Assembly (NCBI GenBank): GCA_942492055.1
Contig: CALODP010000002.1
Coordinates: 434,001-498,000, forward strand
From: CALODP01 sp942492055
GTDB taxonomy: Bacteria > Bacteroidota > Ignavibacteria > Ignavibacteriales > Melioribacteraceae
Direction: 5' to 3'
Length of the DNA: 64,000 bases
Shown here: positions 33,412 to 42,772 of the stretch, piece after piece
How positions within the stretch are numbered: position 1 is the stretch's first letter
Layout of the letters: every line of letters begins with the position of its first letter
The notes under the pieces: model-generated
What the model saw: only the letters and a program-made list of their open reading frames with translations
Told to the model about the DNA's origin: nothing
Database searches by the model: none
Made by a program: the position numbers and the translations under genes

Positions 33412-35541
33412 TTATAACATTCCGAATTTCTTTCTAAAGAACCACTCCGTAGCGAATAGGAAAATCACTATCGCCATTATCCATTCCGATTCTCTGAATC
33501 TGAACTCATTGAGTAACTCTTTTCTGATCGGCTCCTGATTGTTGTAATTATTGATCCGATCGAATATGCCCCCGCTTTCTTGAATATAATAAAAACTTCC
33601 TCCGGTAGTATGAGCCAATTGTTCCAAATAGGTATTGTCCGCTACTCTGTTCGCTCTCTCAATATCTATTTCCCCGACATTGAACTTACCACCCGATTTG
33701 TGTAATACTTTCTTTTCTTTAATTGCCTTCGAGGTGAAGGAATAATCTCCCGAATTCAATGGAGCAAATTCTCCTTTGTAAATTCCGTTCCCTTCTTCTC
33801 GCAACACAAATGTATTTGCCGAAGTTCCTTTCTCTTTTACTCCGATCTCAATTTCCGCTCCCTCTATCGGAGTGAAAGCTTCGTTATACAATTCCGCTGT
33901 GAAAGTAACATTCTCGCCGGCCGAGTATATTCTCTTATCTGTCTTAACAAGAAACTGTTTCGAATTGTCATCCGCTATCAACCATCTGGTAGTGTTATTC
34001 AGTAACTCCTTAAATGTATTCGTTTCCTCTGAGGAATTGGAAATAACCCATCTCCAAAATTCGAAACCGAGCAAAGCGACCGATTTCTTACCCGCTATTC
34101 TTCTCGATAGAAGAAGGGGAGCGGAGGTAGGGATACCATTGATTGATCCTTTCGCCAGAAGACTCGAACCCGGTTTTGCCTTGAAGCCTCTATCCAATGT
34201 GAATATCGGAGGGAAGGATTCGAATTCGGCTGAGTTGCCGAAATTGGTAATCGCGTTGGTCCCCGGTTCTATAACCGGCTGTACCTTTACGAAATCACCA
34301 CCGGATGATTTATATTCGAACGGTAAATTAGCGACACTCTTTTCCAGTTCAGAGTAGTCTATCGATTTATCTATCGCTAGGAAATATGGCTTCTCTTTGG
34401 TAGCCTTGGCTATTCTCTTTTTCAGATCGCTGTTCGAGTTAGCTTTCGGCCAACCGAGAATAAAAATTATCTCTGCCGAATCTATTCTCTCGGCGAAGTT
34501 TCCTTTCGGGTAAATAATATTTTCGTTTATCTCTACGATCTCTTCGAAATCTATATTTGTGTCATTCGACAGAGTCTGCTTCAGTATTGAGTAATCTTTC
34601 GACGGAGCCCCCGCAAGAAGGAGCACTTTCGTTTTATTCTTCAATACATCAATGAAAAATATCTTTCTGTTGTTGATAACGTTTTTCTCATCCTTACCAC
34701 GGGATACCGCAATTGTTATCTTCTTTTCCCCCTCTCCCGTCGGCTTATAATCGAACCGTACCTTATTCAATCCGTTTGGGGAAAGAGTCAGACTTTGCGA
34801 GGAGATCAGCTTTCCGTTTTCGAATAGGGAAACCGTCCGCTCCTCATTACCGTATCCTTTGTTGAGGAGAGTAGCTTCCAGAACGGTCTCACGTTCGGAA
34901 TAGATGTACTTATTATATTGCGCGTCACTTATCCTTACATCTTTCTCTTTGGTTGTATCCCCGACAGCGATTGTAAATATCGGGATACCTCTCTTTTCGA
35001 ATTGCGTTACGCTTTTCGCGCCGTCGGTAACAATACCGTCACTTACTATTGTGACCGATGCGATATTCTCTTCCGAGTCGGAAATCATTTTCGATATATC
35101 GGAAAATCTTGTGGCCGGATCACGGAAGGTGAGTAGCGTATCATTTCCCTCATTCAACGGTACTATTCCGTTCCCGAAAAGATTTGTCTCCAGAGTATTC
35201 TTTACTTTTCCTCTCCATGCTTCCTTGAAACTGCGAATCGCTTCTCCGGTTGCTATGCTATCCTTCGCTAAAACGGAGGACGAATTATCTATAAAGAGGA
35301 GATTGACCGGCTTCTTTTCCGTATGACTCTTCGATACGAAAACCGGTTCGAATATTAGAAAGAGCAATAGAGTAAGGGCAATAGCTCTCAGGGAAATAAG
35401 AAATAGCTTCTTCCCCTTGGTTTGATGGGGAATAGTATATTTGTAAGAAAAGTATGTAACAAGCCCGATAACAAGAATTCCGGCAAAGAGAATAAACCCG
35501 TTGCCGGAGAGCAAAATCGAGAAACTTTCGAAAAAATCCAT
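33412..35541 (-). CDS. Large vWA-like membrane protein with glutamine amidotransferase-like core
   Basis: The 709-residue product has two N-terminal membrane helices (about 15-35 and 48-68), a vWA-like region (LLFIDNSSSVLAKDS onward, to about 210) and a beta-sandwich linker. A class I amidotransferase-like domain starts KTKVLLLAGAPSKDYSILK (about 310-470), then come Ig-like strands (DKRIYSAGENVTFTAEL) and a C-terminal helix close to the end. Similar large proteins are common in Bacteroidota and sit near BatA-type genes, but their function is unknown. The MIDAS is degenerate (D-N-S-S-S), so metal binding may be altered. It sits 15 bases after surE. Confidence 0.75.
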   Translation of the reverse strand: MDFFESFSILLSGNGFILFAGILVIGLVTYFSYKYTIPHQTKGKKLFLISLRAIALTLLLFLIFEPVFVSKSHTEKKPVNLLFIDNSSSVLAKDSIATGEAIRSFKEAWRGKVKNTLETNLFGNGIVPLNEGNDTLLTFRDPATRFSDISKMISDSEENIASVTIVSDGIVTDGAKSVTQFEKRGIPIFTIAVGDTTKEKDVRISDAQYNKYIYSERETVLEATLLNKGYGNEERTVSLFENGKLISSQSLTLSPNGLNKVRFDYKPTGEGEKKITIAVSRGKDEKNVINNRKIFFIDVLKNKTKVLLLAGAPSKDYSILKQTLSNDTNIDFEEIVEINENIIYPKGNFAERIDSAEIIFILGWPKANSNSDLKKRIAKATKEKPYFLAIDKSIDYSELEKSVANLPFEYKSSGGDFVKVQPVIEPGTNAITNFGNSAEFESFPPIFTLDRGFKAKPGSSLLAKGSINGIPTSAPLLLSRRIAGKKSVALLGFEFWRWVISNSSEETNTFKELLNNTTRWLIADDNSKQFLVKTDKRIYSAGENVTFTAELYNEAFTPIEGAEIEIGVKEKGTSANTFVLREEGNGIYKGEFAPLNSGDYSFTSKAIKEKKVLHKSGGKFNVGEIDIERANRVADNTYLEQLAHTTGGSFYYIQESGGIFDRINNYNNQEPIRKELLNEFRFRESEWIMAIVIFLFATEWFFRKKFGML

Positions 35542-35556
35542 ATATATCCGCGGTAA

Positions 35557-36339
35557 TTACTTTTTAGAATTAACTTCCGTAAGACTGGTAAGATCCCAAC
35601 TCTTCATACTTTCGAAAGTTTTATAATCGGTCAGATCGAAATGAATAGGAGTAACCGAAACGTAATTCTCCAATATCGCTTTCTGATCCGCTTCCAAATC
35701 GGTGTCGTGAATAACCAACTCGCCGGTTAGCCAATAGTAATGCCTTCCGTAAGGATCGGTTCTCTCTTCGTAGCCATCGTCCCATTTCGATTTTCCCTGA
35801 CGGGTAAGAAGAATCCCTTTTACCTCTTCTTCCGGCAGATCGGGAACGTTTACGTTTAGCAGAGTCCCTTTCTCCAAACCTTTCTCTTCAATCATCTGTG
35901 CCAATTGCATAGCTACCTTGGCGGCGTATTTGTAATTTGAGGCTGTGTGACTCGTTACGGATACCGCAATCGAAGGGACATCCATAATAGCCGCTTCTCT
36001 TGCCGCGGAAACGGTACCGGAATATATAATATTTATAGCGGTGTTCGATCCCTTGTTTATTCCCGATATTACAAGATCCGGTTTATCTTTGAGAATATTC
36101 TTTATTCCCATCTTAATACAATCGGCCGGGGTTCCGTCTACCGCGTAGCCGAAAAATTCCTCATTCTTGTAATATTTGGTTACACGTAGTGGAATCTGCA
36201 TAGTGATAGCGTGTCCCACGGCGCTCTGCTCGGTTCGGGGAGCGACTACCGTTACATCCGCTATCTCCTTGAGAGTATTGGCCAAAACATATATCCCGAG
36301 AGAATCTATTCCGTCGTCATTACTGATTAATATCTTCAC
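35557..36339 (-). CDS. surE: 5'/3'-nucleotidase SurE
   Basis: SurE dephosphorylates nucleoside 5'- and 3'-monophosphates and short polyphosphate and helps in stationary-phase survival. The 260-residue product begins MKILISNDDGIDSLGIYVLA with the metal-binding Asp pair at about 8-9, then VAPRTEQSAVGHAITMQ (Ser ligand) and VISGINKGSNTAINIIYSGTVSAAREA (Asn ligand). It is the first gene of the - strand run surE-vWA-bacteriohemerythrin-comF, which implies an operon expressed from upstream of 36339. The start has AAGAGGAAGTTGTG upstream. Confidence 0.96.
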   Translation of the reverse strand: MKILISNDDGIDSLGIYVLANTLKEIADVTVVAPRTEQSAVGHAITMQIPLRVTKYYKNEEFFGYAVDGTPADCIKMGIKNILKDKPDLVISGINKGSNTAINIIYSGTVSAAREAAIMDVPSIAVSVTSHTASNYKYAAKVAMQLAQMIEEKGLEKGTLLNVNVPDLPEEEVKGILLTRQGKSKWDDGYEERTDPYGRHYYWLTGELVIHDTDLEADQKAILENYVSVTPIHFDLTDYKTFESMKSWDLTSLTEVNSKK

Positions 36340-37721
36340 AACTTCCTCTTTCTTTATAAATAACTTAAAAGCTTGGCGAAATATAACTATTTTTCTTTTC
36401 CTCTTCTCTATTCTTTCTCAAATGGAGTGTGATTTTGCCTGTATATTAATTTCCGGAAATGATTTCTGGGAAGCGACATATTATATCTCTTATCAATTTG
36501 AATTTCAATCAGCCTAAGTTGACAGCATTGCTCTTTAGGGATGGGGCAAGAGAAGGGGGGACGTGCAAGGTTCTTTTGTTTTGCTACTTTTTGATTTGTT
36601 TGGATATCTAATTTATTCTGTCTTGTGGCTCTCTATTTGTTTGGTGTGGCTGGGTATGCAGTATTTGTATTTGTCGGCGCCATAGGTCTCGGATCCCGAC
36701 AAAGTCGGGGTGCCGAGCCCTTGGTAGATTGTGGATTGGAAGACATTTTTTTGAGCTCGTTTGCGAGCGGTCTATAATTCCGAATTCGAATTGAATTAGT
36801 CTTAGTGATTTTTCTAATTGGTGTACTTTTGTCTTGATGCGTCAGTGGCCGTGCTTCGACTCCGCTCAGCAACCTAACTTCGACTCAGCTCAGCAACCGC
36901 ACGCGCACAAAAGTACCAAAAGATCAAGACATTAAAAGAATCTCCTAAAATTCCCCTCACTTCGCTAAAAGAGATAAACTCGCGGAACAAAGAACGTTCC
37001 ACTCAAACAGTATCTCTTTTTTAACGCTCAGCTCGCATAATTTCCGAGACGGAGATTCTTTTAATGTCGAAAGAAAGTCGAAGTTTTGAGAGAATTGAAG
37101 ATGAAGAATATAGCATGCTTACTGTCTCAGATCCGGCCTTTGCCGGGAGCGGAGTCGAAGTATTTTTTAAGACTTCAAAGAGAAGAAAGTAGAATGCTTA
37201 CTGAGCGGAGTCGAAGTAAGCTTACTAAAAGTAGTAATCCTCTTCGAAAATAAACGGATTCTTCTCCAAACTTACTTGTGTGTTGCATAATTAGTAGAAA
37301 ACCAAATCGGGATGCCAAAATATCCACTTAATTGACATTATTGCTGAAAATGTAAGACCAATCTACGGCAAATCATGATGTTCATATTTTAATTGACAAT
37401 TTCTTCTCGAATGTTATCCTTTTTAATCTAACATGGCAAAAAGATGTTCGACAGTAATCCAAATGATTTTTGTAATGACGAAAATGTAGAATATGAGGCG
37501 AAAATGCCGAAAATGTGACAAATTAGAGAAAAATATGACCTATGGGGTTCGGAAAAGAACCGATTAGGCTTCGAATCGGATTATTATGAACAAAATGTGA
37601 CAAAAATGGGGAAAAAATGATATTGCACCGATCAAAAGTCCTTTTTTTTTCTTATGTGTCATATTTTTTTCGTTTTTATGACATTCTTTGACAAATTGTC
37701 ACTTTTTCTGCCACGTCTGTT
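36340..37721. other. 1.4-kb intergenic island with repeats and hairpins
   Basis: No gene is convincing. It holds two tandem copies of a 24-bp unit CTTCGACTCCGCTCAGCAAC (36854 and 36878) and inverted copies GAGCGGAGTCGAAG at 37147 and 37203. A repeat at 37000-37077 is shared with 3801-3877. Two abutting hairpins lie at 37546-37561 (GGTTC/GAACC) and 37560-37579 (CCGATT/AATCGG). AAAATGTGACA occurs at 37510 and 37592, with its inverse TTGTCACTTTT at 37697. These look like intergenic mobile repeats and candidate operators or a small RNA; 37225-37500 shows nothing I recognise. Confidence 0.6.
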
Positions 37722-37952
37722 CTATTCAAGTGCCAGTTGCTCGAATAATATTTTTTTTCGTCTTATTCCTGATTTATTTGCCCGATATTTGTCATAATAA
37801 TGAGCCGGTAATTCTTTTGCGTGATTTTTTTTATGTAAGTAAGATATTATTGCTTGATGTTGTATAATTAAAAGTATTTTCGTCACTTCCAGCATCCTTA
37901 ATGCCCGATAATTTAGGCTTTTGCCTCTCCCGGTAGTTTTATGCCTTCTCAT
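37722..37952 (-). CDS. Small basic protein, unknown function
   Basis: The 76-residue frame begins MRRHKTTGRGKSLNYRALRM, is rich in Lys, Arg and Tyr and has a helical middle (MLEVTKILLIIQHQAIISYL). Its ATG at 37952 follows AAAGGA five bases upstream on the - strand; an upstream GTG would extend it by 12 residues without a better ribosome site. Neither family nor function is recognised, and it lies in an accessory, AT-rich region. It could be a small nucleic-acid-binding protein or a chance frame. Confidence 0.4.
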   Translation of the reverse strand: MRRHKTTGRGKSLNYRALRMLEVTKILLIIQHQAIISYLHKKNHAKELPAHYYDKYRANKSGIRRKKILFEQLALE

Positions 37953-38004
37953 TATTCCTTTCTCTTGTTTCGGGAAAATTTGTGTCACTTACCAGAAGCC
38001 TATC

Positions 38005-38187
38005 TGAATTATTTGTAGGGAAAAGGGGGAATAGAGTTTAATAAATCTCAAAATAAGTTTTGTTGGCCGTTCATAGAGGAATTATATAGTTGAATAAGTT
38101 GAAGCAATAGTTTAACTTAATTCCGTAATTACTGATTTTCAATACGCGGATGATAGCCGGAGTTTTCCGCATAATTATATGTTATAC
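38005..38187 (+). repeat. attC-like cassette site B (core 38110-38187)
   Basis: The core 78 bp has R box GTTTAAC (38110-38116) and GTTATAC (38181-38187), and arms TAATTACTG (38126-38134) and CATAATTA (38170-38177) that pair with one unpaired C at 38132. The upstream 105 bp is repeated at 43554-43656 with roughly 75 percent identity. Length and boxes match integron attC sites. The gene at 38209 follows. Confidence 0.7.
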
Positions 38188-38208
38188 GGTAATGAAATAG
38201 GAATGTGA

Positions 38209-38781
38209 ATGAGGAATATATCGCAACTCTTTTTTTTTGTAATAATGCTTATCGGCCTAAGTAGTTGCAACACAATTGAAAGAAAAACATTTTCTATTCT
38301 TTCAGATAATGGCCAGTATAAACGATTGCCTTACTTTTCTTTGAAGCAAATTGGTAATTTAGAAATAGAATATAACACTATGAATCCTGCGAGCTCTAGA
38401 GAAGGTTTATTGATTCATGGTTTAGGCATGGATTCAGAATTGTTATTTAAGAATTACTCAGATTCTCTATTTATTATTGATAGCATCAACATTTCGCAAT
38501 ATTATAAGGGTAAAGATATTTCAGCAGGAATATTTTACCCAAGTTACGTCAAGGAAACACCAGAGTTTCCAATTGTATTGCCACTTGAAGATTCAAGCGA
38601 TTCCTTGCCATTTACAACTCTCCAATTTCCAATAAATATGCACATGGCAGAATTTGAAATCGGTGATACCATAAAAGTTGATATTGAAGTCTACGTAGGA
38701 TTAAGAAATGATTCATCATTCGTTATTAAGAAAAACTTAACAAAAGTTTGCCACATGGACAAAAGAATTGTTATGCCATGA
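38209..38781 (+). CDS. Lipoprotein of unknown function (cassette gene 1)
   Basis: The 190-residue precursor has a lipoprotein signal with lipobox LSSC (Cys at about 20). The mature part has a beta-rich region with NTIERKTFSILSDNGQYKRL and a repeated serine/aspartate-rich middle; no family is recognised. It lies between attC-like sites B and the long site at 38782-39036, as a cassette gene would. Its TGA ends where the next site begins, as is usual for cassettes. The protein is likely anchored on the outer membrane. Confidence 0.65.
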   Translation: MRNISQLFFFVIMLIGLSSCNTIERKTFSILSDNGQYKRLPYFSLKQIGNLEIEYNTMNPASSREGLLIHGLGMDSELLFKNYSDSLFIIDSINISQYYKGKDISAGIFYPSYVKETPEFPIVLPLEDSSDSLPFTTLQFPINMHMAEFEIGDTIKVDIEVYVGLRNDSSFVIKKNLTKVCHMDKRIVMP

Positions 38782-39036
38782 TACCGTATATCCAGCCGCT
38801 CAAGACTGACTTCCGAAACGGTTTGAGTTGAGTGTAGTTTTTTATTTTTCGTTTTACGTTCGGTCCGACAGCTGCCGGATTCTAAGTAGTTTGTAAAAGT
38901 AAAGTGGGGTCGCCGCATTTGTCGATCAAAATAGTGCGGCTACTAATTTAAATAATCGATGTTTATTAAGCATTGCTGTCCCTCGACAAGCTCGGGATAA
39001 ATTCTGGGCGGCGGCTTAGCGGCAACACCCTTATAT
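38782..39036 (+). repeat. Long attC-like site (left arm 38795, right arm 39014)
   Basis: The left arm GCCGCTCAAGAC (38795-38806) pairs with GCTTAGCGGC (39014-39023): GCCGCT with AGCGGC, AAG with CTT and C with G, leaving C38801 and A38805 unpaired. The gene stop just before it and the start six bases after it fit a cassette border. The right outer box is CTTATAT instead of GTTATAC, so it may be altered. The CTCGACAAGCTCGGG palindrome inside is part of a wider repeat family. Confidence 0.65.
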
Positions 39037-39041
39037 AGCTT

Positions 39042-39668
39042 ATGAAAATATCGTTAAAATTATCAATTTCTATGATTCTAATAATTATTTCTCTTTCTTG
39101 TAGTGAAAGGGAGCCCGATATTTTTTATCGGAAATTGGATTTTAAACAAAACACCTTGGAGTATTTTCAAAAAAACGATACACTTGCTACACCACCACCT
39201 CAAATCATTTCTATTTACGAAATCATCTTACCAATTGTTTCAGATGACCAAAAATTTGATATTGTAGTTGATAATTTTCTAGGCAAATTAGTTTATGATA
39301 AATATTACTCAAATGATTTTATTTCTTATGCTTCCTTCTTAGAAAATCTATCCGAAGAGGAGCTATTTATTCCAGCTAAGTATATCGATGAATTAAATTA
39401 TACTATGAAAATTGATAGCAACTTCTATGGATTTGTCAACCCTGATGATGATATTTTGAAAGAGTATGCAGAAAAAGGCTTTTCACAAATTCTTGAGAAA
39501 TATTTTGTAAAACTTGGCCAAGATAAAAAATTCTTCAGATATCGCTTAGAATTAGGAGATTCAACATATACGTATAATTCATTATACAAGGTCATGTATG
39601 AGAACAAGTTTATTGGCGGAACTGATTGTGTCTCTGGTGAAACGAAGTTTTTCAAATTTCTCGAATAA
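39042..39668 (+). CDS. Lipoprotein of unknown function (cassette gene 2)
   Basis: The 208-residue precursor has a lipobox (ISLSC, Cys at about 20). After it lie acidic helices and strands (REPDIFYRKLDFKQNTLEYF, YDKYYSNDFISYASFLENL) with no known match. The size and export signal are like those of the cassette gene before it, but the sequences differ. The region is AT-rich. Upstream, GGCAACACCC and a TTATATAGCTT run precede the ATG; downstream lies the C site. It should sit in the outer membrane. Confidence 0.65.
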   Translation: MKISLKLSISMILIIISLSCSEREPDIFYRKLDFKQNTLEYFQKNDTLATPPPQIISIYEIILPIVSDDQKFDIVVDNFLGKLVYDKYYSNDFISYASFLENLSEEELFIPAKYIDELNYTMKIDSNFYGFVNPDDDILKEYAEKGFSQILEKYFVKLGQDKKFFRYRLELGDSTYTYNSLYKVMYENKFIGGTDCVSGETKFFKFLE

Positions 39669-40098
39669 ACAGACCGTCATATAACCCATATTAAAGGTTC
39701 TTAAAAAAAGTAAAAAATAAATCCCCCTCCACGTAAAAAGAGATAGATTTAGAGGGCCCGTAAGAGCTGATGTTTGATCAAGTTTGCAAGCACCAGAGGT
39801 GCGCAATGCCTGTAGCGCCGGCGGCGCGTCATGTCTGTTAGCTCCGGATGGAGCGCCATGCCTTGTTTTCATTCTCCTATTATGGAGAAAATAGGAATGA
39901 TATCCCGAAAGTGTTCATTGTTTTATAAAACTGCAAAAGGAGATACAAGAGTATCCGCATAATAAAAACCTTCCTTATTGCATGAAGGTAGAGTTGTAAT
40001 GTTGAAAGTGATAAAGAAAAAATTTAACTTAATTCCGTAATTACTGATTTTCAATATGCGGATGATATGTTGAAATTTTCCGCATAATTATATGTTGT
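39669..40098 (+). repeat. Cassette border: hairpin trio and attC-like site C (core 40022-40100)
   Basis: Just after the stop are CATATAAC and CATATTAAAG, homologous to the segment after 42699. Three short hairpins repeat every 25-26 bp at 39790-39802 (GCACC/GGTGC), 39815-39827 (GCGCC/GGCGC) and 39841-39854 (GCTCC/GGAGC). The site core has R box ATTTAAC (40022-40028), arm TAATTACTG (40038-40046) pairing with CATAATTA (40083-40090) with C40044 unpaired, and GTTGTGT at 40094-40100. Confidence 0.65.
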
Positions 40099-41940
40099 GT
40101 GCTAAAATTATCAGAGCAATCTTTCTTATTAAAAATCGATTTTACTAATTATGGAACTCAAATGAATTTTACTGATAGAATTAAGCCAACTGATAAGGGA
40201 ATTTCTACTTATTTAGATGAGTTGAAAAATTTAGATTATCAAATTCCAACTTTTCAAAGAGATGTCGTTTGGGAAAAAGAAAATGTTAAGAAATTATGGG
40301 ATAGCATTTATAAGTTCTATCCGCTTGGAAGTATTCTTGTTTGGAAAACAGATTTAAAGTTGCAAAACCATCGCCAAGTTGGTGGTCACATAATATCAGA
40401 TGGCACTTTCACAAAAAGTGAATATCAGTACATTCTTGATGGGCAACAAAGAACAACCTCTCTTTTAACCTCTTTATATGGTGGAAAAATCGATGGGAAA
40501 GATGGTTTTAATCCAACTTTATTTTTTGATTTGACAATTGAAAACGAATTGGAAACTGATGATGAAAGTTATAAAAAAAGATTTTTATACTGGGACGAAA
40601 TAGATGATAAGGAAGGGACACTAAAAAGAAATACGGGGCGTAAAAATAAGTTTGATGAAGGTTTAATAATAAGTCTGATTGATATAAAACAAAATTTCGA
40701 AACTATTCAAGAAAAAATTGTAAATCATAGTGAAGTTTCTCAAAAGTATAATCATCCTTATTGGCTTGAATTAAGAAAAATTAAACAAGTTTTGGATAAT
40801 TATCGCTTATCGTTCATTGAGCTAAAAGGAATCAAAGTTGCCGAAGTTTGTCAAATATTCGAACGTATTAATCAAGCCGGTAAGCCACTTGATATCTTTG
40901 ATATTGTTGTTGCAAAAACATATAGACCTCAAACAGAAGACAAGTCTGGATTTTATTTACGTGAACTGATTGAAGAATTTAGACAAATTAACAATAGTCA
41001 ATTTCTTAAACTGGAAGATTTTGATTACTTGCAAATACTGGCAATTCTAATTAGAGAGAATATTGACGATTCTGGGATATGGAATATTACTCCAAGATAT
41101 TTAAATGATATAAAAACAGAGCAAATTGAAACCATTTGGGAATTAGCTCAGAAAGCAATAAAAAAGACTTTCGATTTTTTTGAAAATACTCTAAATATAA
41201 AAGGTCCTCAACTAATCCCATACAGATATTTCTATTTAACAATTGCCAACTATTTTTATAAAAACGACCAACCTAATTATAATTTTCTTAAAAAATATTT
41301 CTGGTTTAATAGTTTTCATAATGATGATCTATTAAGTAACACTGGTGACATTAATAACCACATTAAATTTCTCAACGGAGAAAAAAAGAATGGAGAAATA
41401 AATTTCGGAAGATTTCTAATAAATAAGGATGTTTTGAGAAGATCTTCATATAGTTCTAAAGGTAGACTATCACGTTCAATATTGGCTTTTTATGCGAGCA
41501 AATCTCCAAAAGACTGGAAATATACAGACAGAAGCGTGTTAGCTGATAATTTATTCTTTACAACCGACAAGCCCAATCTACATCATATTTTCCCGACAAA
41601 TTATATAAATGAGTATCCGGGTGAGAACCAACTTGACAATAATAGTCTAATGAATATAGCATACTTAACACAAATTACGAATTTAGATATAAGTGATAAG
41701 AATCCTTTAGTTTATATAAGAGAATATGATTCAAATTCAGATTTCAAAAATGCAATTGACTCTCATCTAATACCTACTGAGCTTTTAACCTGGGTAAAGC
41801 TGGAAGATATGCCGACAAACTCACTAGACCAATTCATTGATAAACGAGTTGAATTAATAATTGAGCAATTAAAGTTATTACTTGACGGAATTAATTTTGA
41901 GATCATCGATACACAAGAAAAAGAAATAACAGACAATTAA
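40099..41940 (+). CDS. DUF262/GmrSD-type restriction-like protein (cassette gene 3)
   Basis: The 613-residue protein has the DUF262 N-terminal domain (about 35-280): IPTFQRDVVWEKENVKKLWDS, YPLGSILVWK and the hallmark YILDGQQRTTSL (about 114-125). The C-terminal part ends in a DUF1524-like HNH region with LHHIFPTNYINEYPG and NIAYLTQITNLDISDKNP (about 494-545). DUF262 plus HNH defines GmrSD-like nucleases, several of which cut modified phage DNA. The start is either GTG at 40099, in the cassette site, or ATG at 40162 (MNFTDRIKP), which is nearer the typical domain start. It is followed by attC-like site 3 and fits a defence cassette. Confidence 0.85.
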   Translation: MLKLSEQSFLLKIDFTNYGTQMNFTDRIKPTDKGISTYLDELKNLDYQIPTFQRDVVWEKENVKKLWDSIYKFYPLGSILVWKTDLKLQNHRQVGGHIISDGTFTKSEYQYILDGQQRTTSLLTSLYGGKIDGKDGFNPTLFFDLTIENELETDDESYKKRFLYWDEIDDKEGTLKRNTGRKNKFDEGLIISLIDIKQNFETIQEKIVNHSEVSQKYNHPYWLELRKIKQVLDNYRLSFIELKGIKVAEVCQIFERINQAGKPLDIFDIVVAKTYRPQTEDKSGFYLRELIEEFRQINNSQFLKLEDFDYLQILAILIRENIDDSGIWNITPRYLNDIKTEQIETIWELAQKAIKKTFDFFENTLNIKGPQLIPYRYFYLTIANYFYKNDQPNYNFLKKYFWFNSFHNDDLLSNTGDINNHIKFLNGEKKNGEINFGRFLINKDVLRRSSYSSKGRLSRSILAFYASKSPKDWKYTDRSVLADNLFFTTDKPNLHHIFPTNYINEYPGENQLDNNSLMNIAYLTQITNLDISDKNPLVYIREYDSNSDFKNAIDSHLIPTELLTWVKLEDMPTNSLDQFIDKRVELIIEQLKLLLDGINFEIIDTQEKEITDN

Positions 41941-41961
41941 TAATAGTATGCAGTTTCGCAC

Positions 41962-42125
41962 ATAACCAGTGTTTCAAGCGGAATGCTTCAGCCGGTCGTA
42001 ACATTTATAGTTCGACATTATTTTGTTTTTATTAAGTAGGAAGTAAATAAATAACATAATCAGTAAAACATAACATTAGGCGGCGTAAACGCTTGGCATC
42101 CGCTTAAACACAACGCCGTTATAAT
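41962..42125 (+). repeat. attC-like site 3 with two unpaired bases
   Basis: The left arm GTTTCAAGCGGAATGC (41971-41986) pairs perfectly with GCATCCGCTTAAAC (42096-42109) except for unpaired C41975 and A41983. The outer boxes ATAAC (41962-41966) and GTTAT (42118-42122) also pair. Two extra bases on one arm only is the key feature of attC folds, where they set polarity. The site is about 160 bp. The next gene starts 14 bases after the right box. Confidence 0.75.
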
Positions 42126-42135
42126 GCAAAATTGA

Positions 42136-42699
42136 ATGAAAGATTATAGTTTTATAAATAGTGTGTTAGCTGATCGTTCGAATGAATCTGCAAAGGTAGT
42201 AATCAAAAAACAAAACACTCTTTTTACTAGTTTTAAGAGAATTAGTGCCTTTGGTTTTGGAGTAGCGATAGTATTTGTTTTTTATAAAGCAATAGAACAA
42301 GAATATGATAATTTATTATCAGAAGAGTTCTTCAGTTTTTTGCCATTTTTGTTTTTTGGAATGACATTAATCTATTATTCACTTTTTAGAATGAAATTTC
42401 ATAAAGAATGTTTTGTGGATTTTAGTAAAAATCAAATTATTGGCAGGATTCCAGCTCCATTGTCAGAATACAATCAAGTAAGAACTATTTTGATTGAACT
42501 AATGATTGCTCCAAAGTATGAAGAATTTGAGTATAAACGTAATGAAATTATCGACATAAAAATCGAAATGGATACCATTGAAATAATATCAAAAGAATAT
42601 AACCAAATTATTTCTTTATCGAATCTTGGCTATAAAGTAAGAAAAGAGTTAAAAAAACGATTCTCTGACTTGAATACTTCTATACATGATGCATTATAA
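42136..42699 (+). CDS. Two-helix membrane protein, unknown (cassette gene 4)
   Basis: The 187-residue product has two membrane helices at about 35-54 (ISAFGFGVAIVFVFYKAI) and 66-85 (FLPFLFFGMTLIYYSLF), flanked by a charged N-terminal stretch and a cytoplasmic domain of about 100 residues rich in Glu and Ile (NEIIDIKIEMDTIEIISK). The layout resembles small PH-like or DUF membrane proteins but no family is certain. It is the cassette downstream of attC-like site 3 and is followed by CATATTAAAGCTCCC, a border sequence repeated after 39668. It may be a phage- or stress-related membrane factor; this is only inferred from position. Confidence 0.6.
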   Translation: MKDYSFINSVLADRSNESAKVVIKKQNTLFTSFKRISAFGFGVAIVFVFYKAIEQEYDNLLSEEFFSFLPFLFFGMTLIYYSLFRMKFHKECFVDFSKNQIIGRIPAPLSEYNQVRTILIELMIAPKYEEFEYKRNEIIDIKIEMDTIEIISKEYNQIISLSNLGYKVRKELKKRFSDLNTSIHDAL

Positions 42700-42772
42700 T
42701 TCATATTAAAGCTCCCTAAAAAGGGGAAAATAATAATCCCTCTACTGCCGGCATTATACTCTCTTCATGAAA

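Noticed and set aside
36633..36872. 79-residue minus-strand frame
   Set aside because: It covers CTTCGACTCC and CGACAAAGTCGGG intergenic repeats and has no start signal.
38041..38200. Reading the site B repeat as an ordinary promoter region
   Set aside because: The same block recurs at 40022 and 43657 with paired arms and a conserved unpaired C, which a promoter would not explain.
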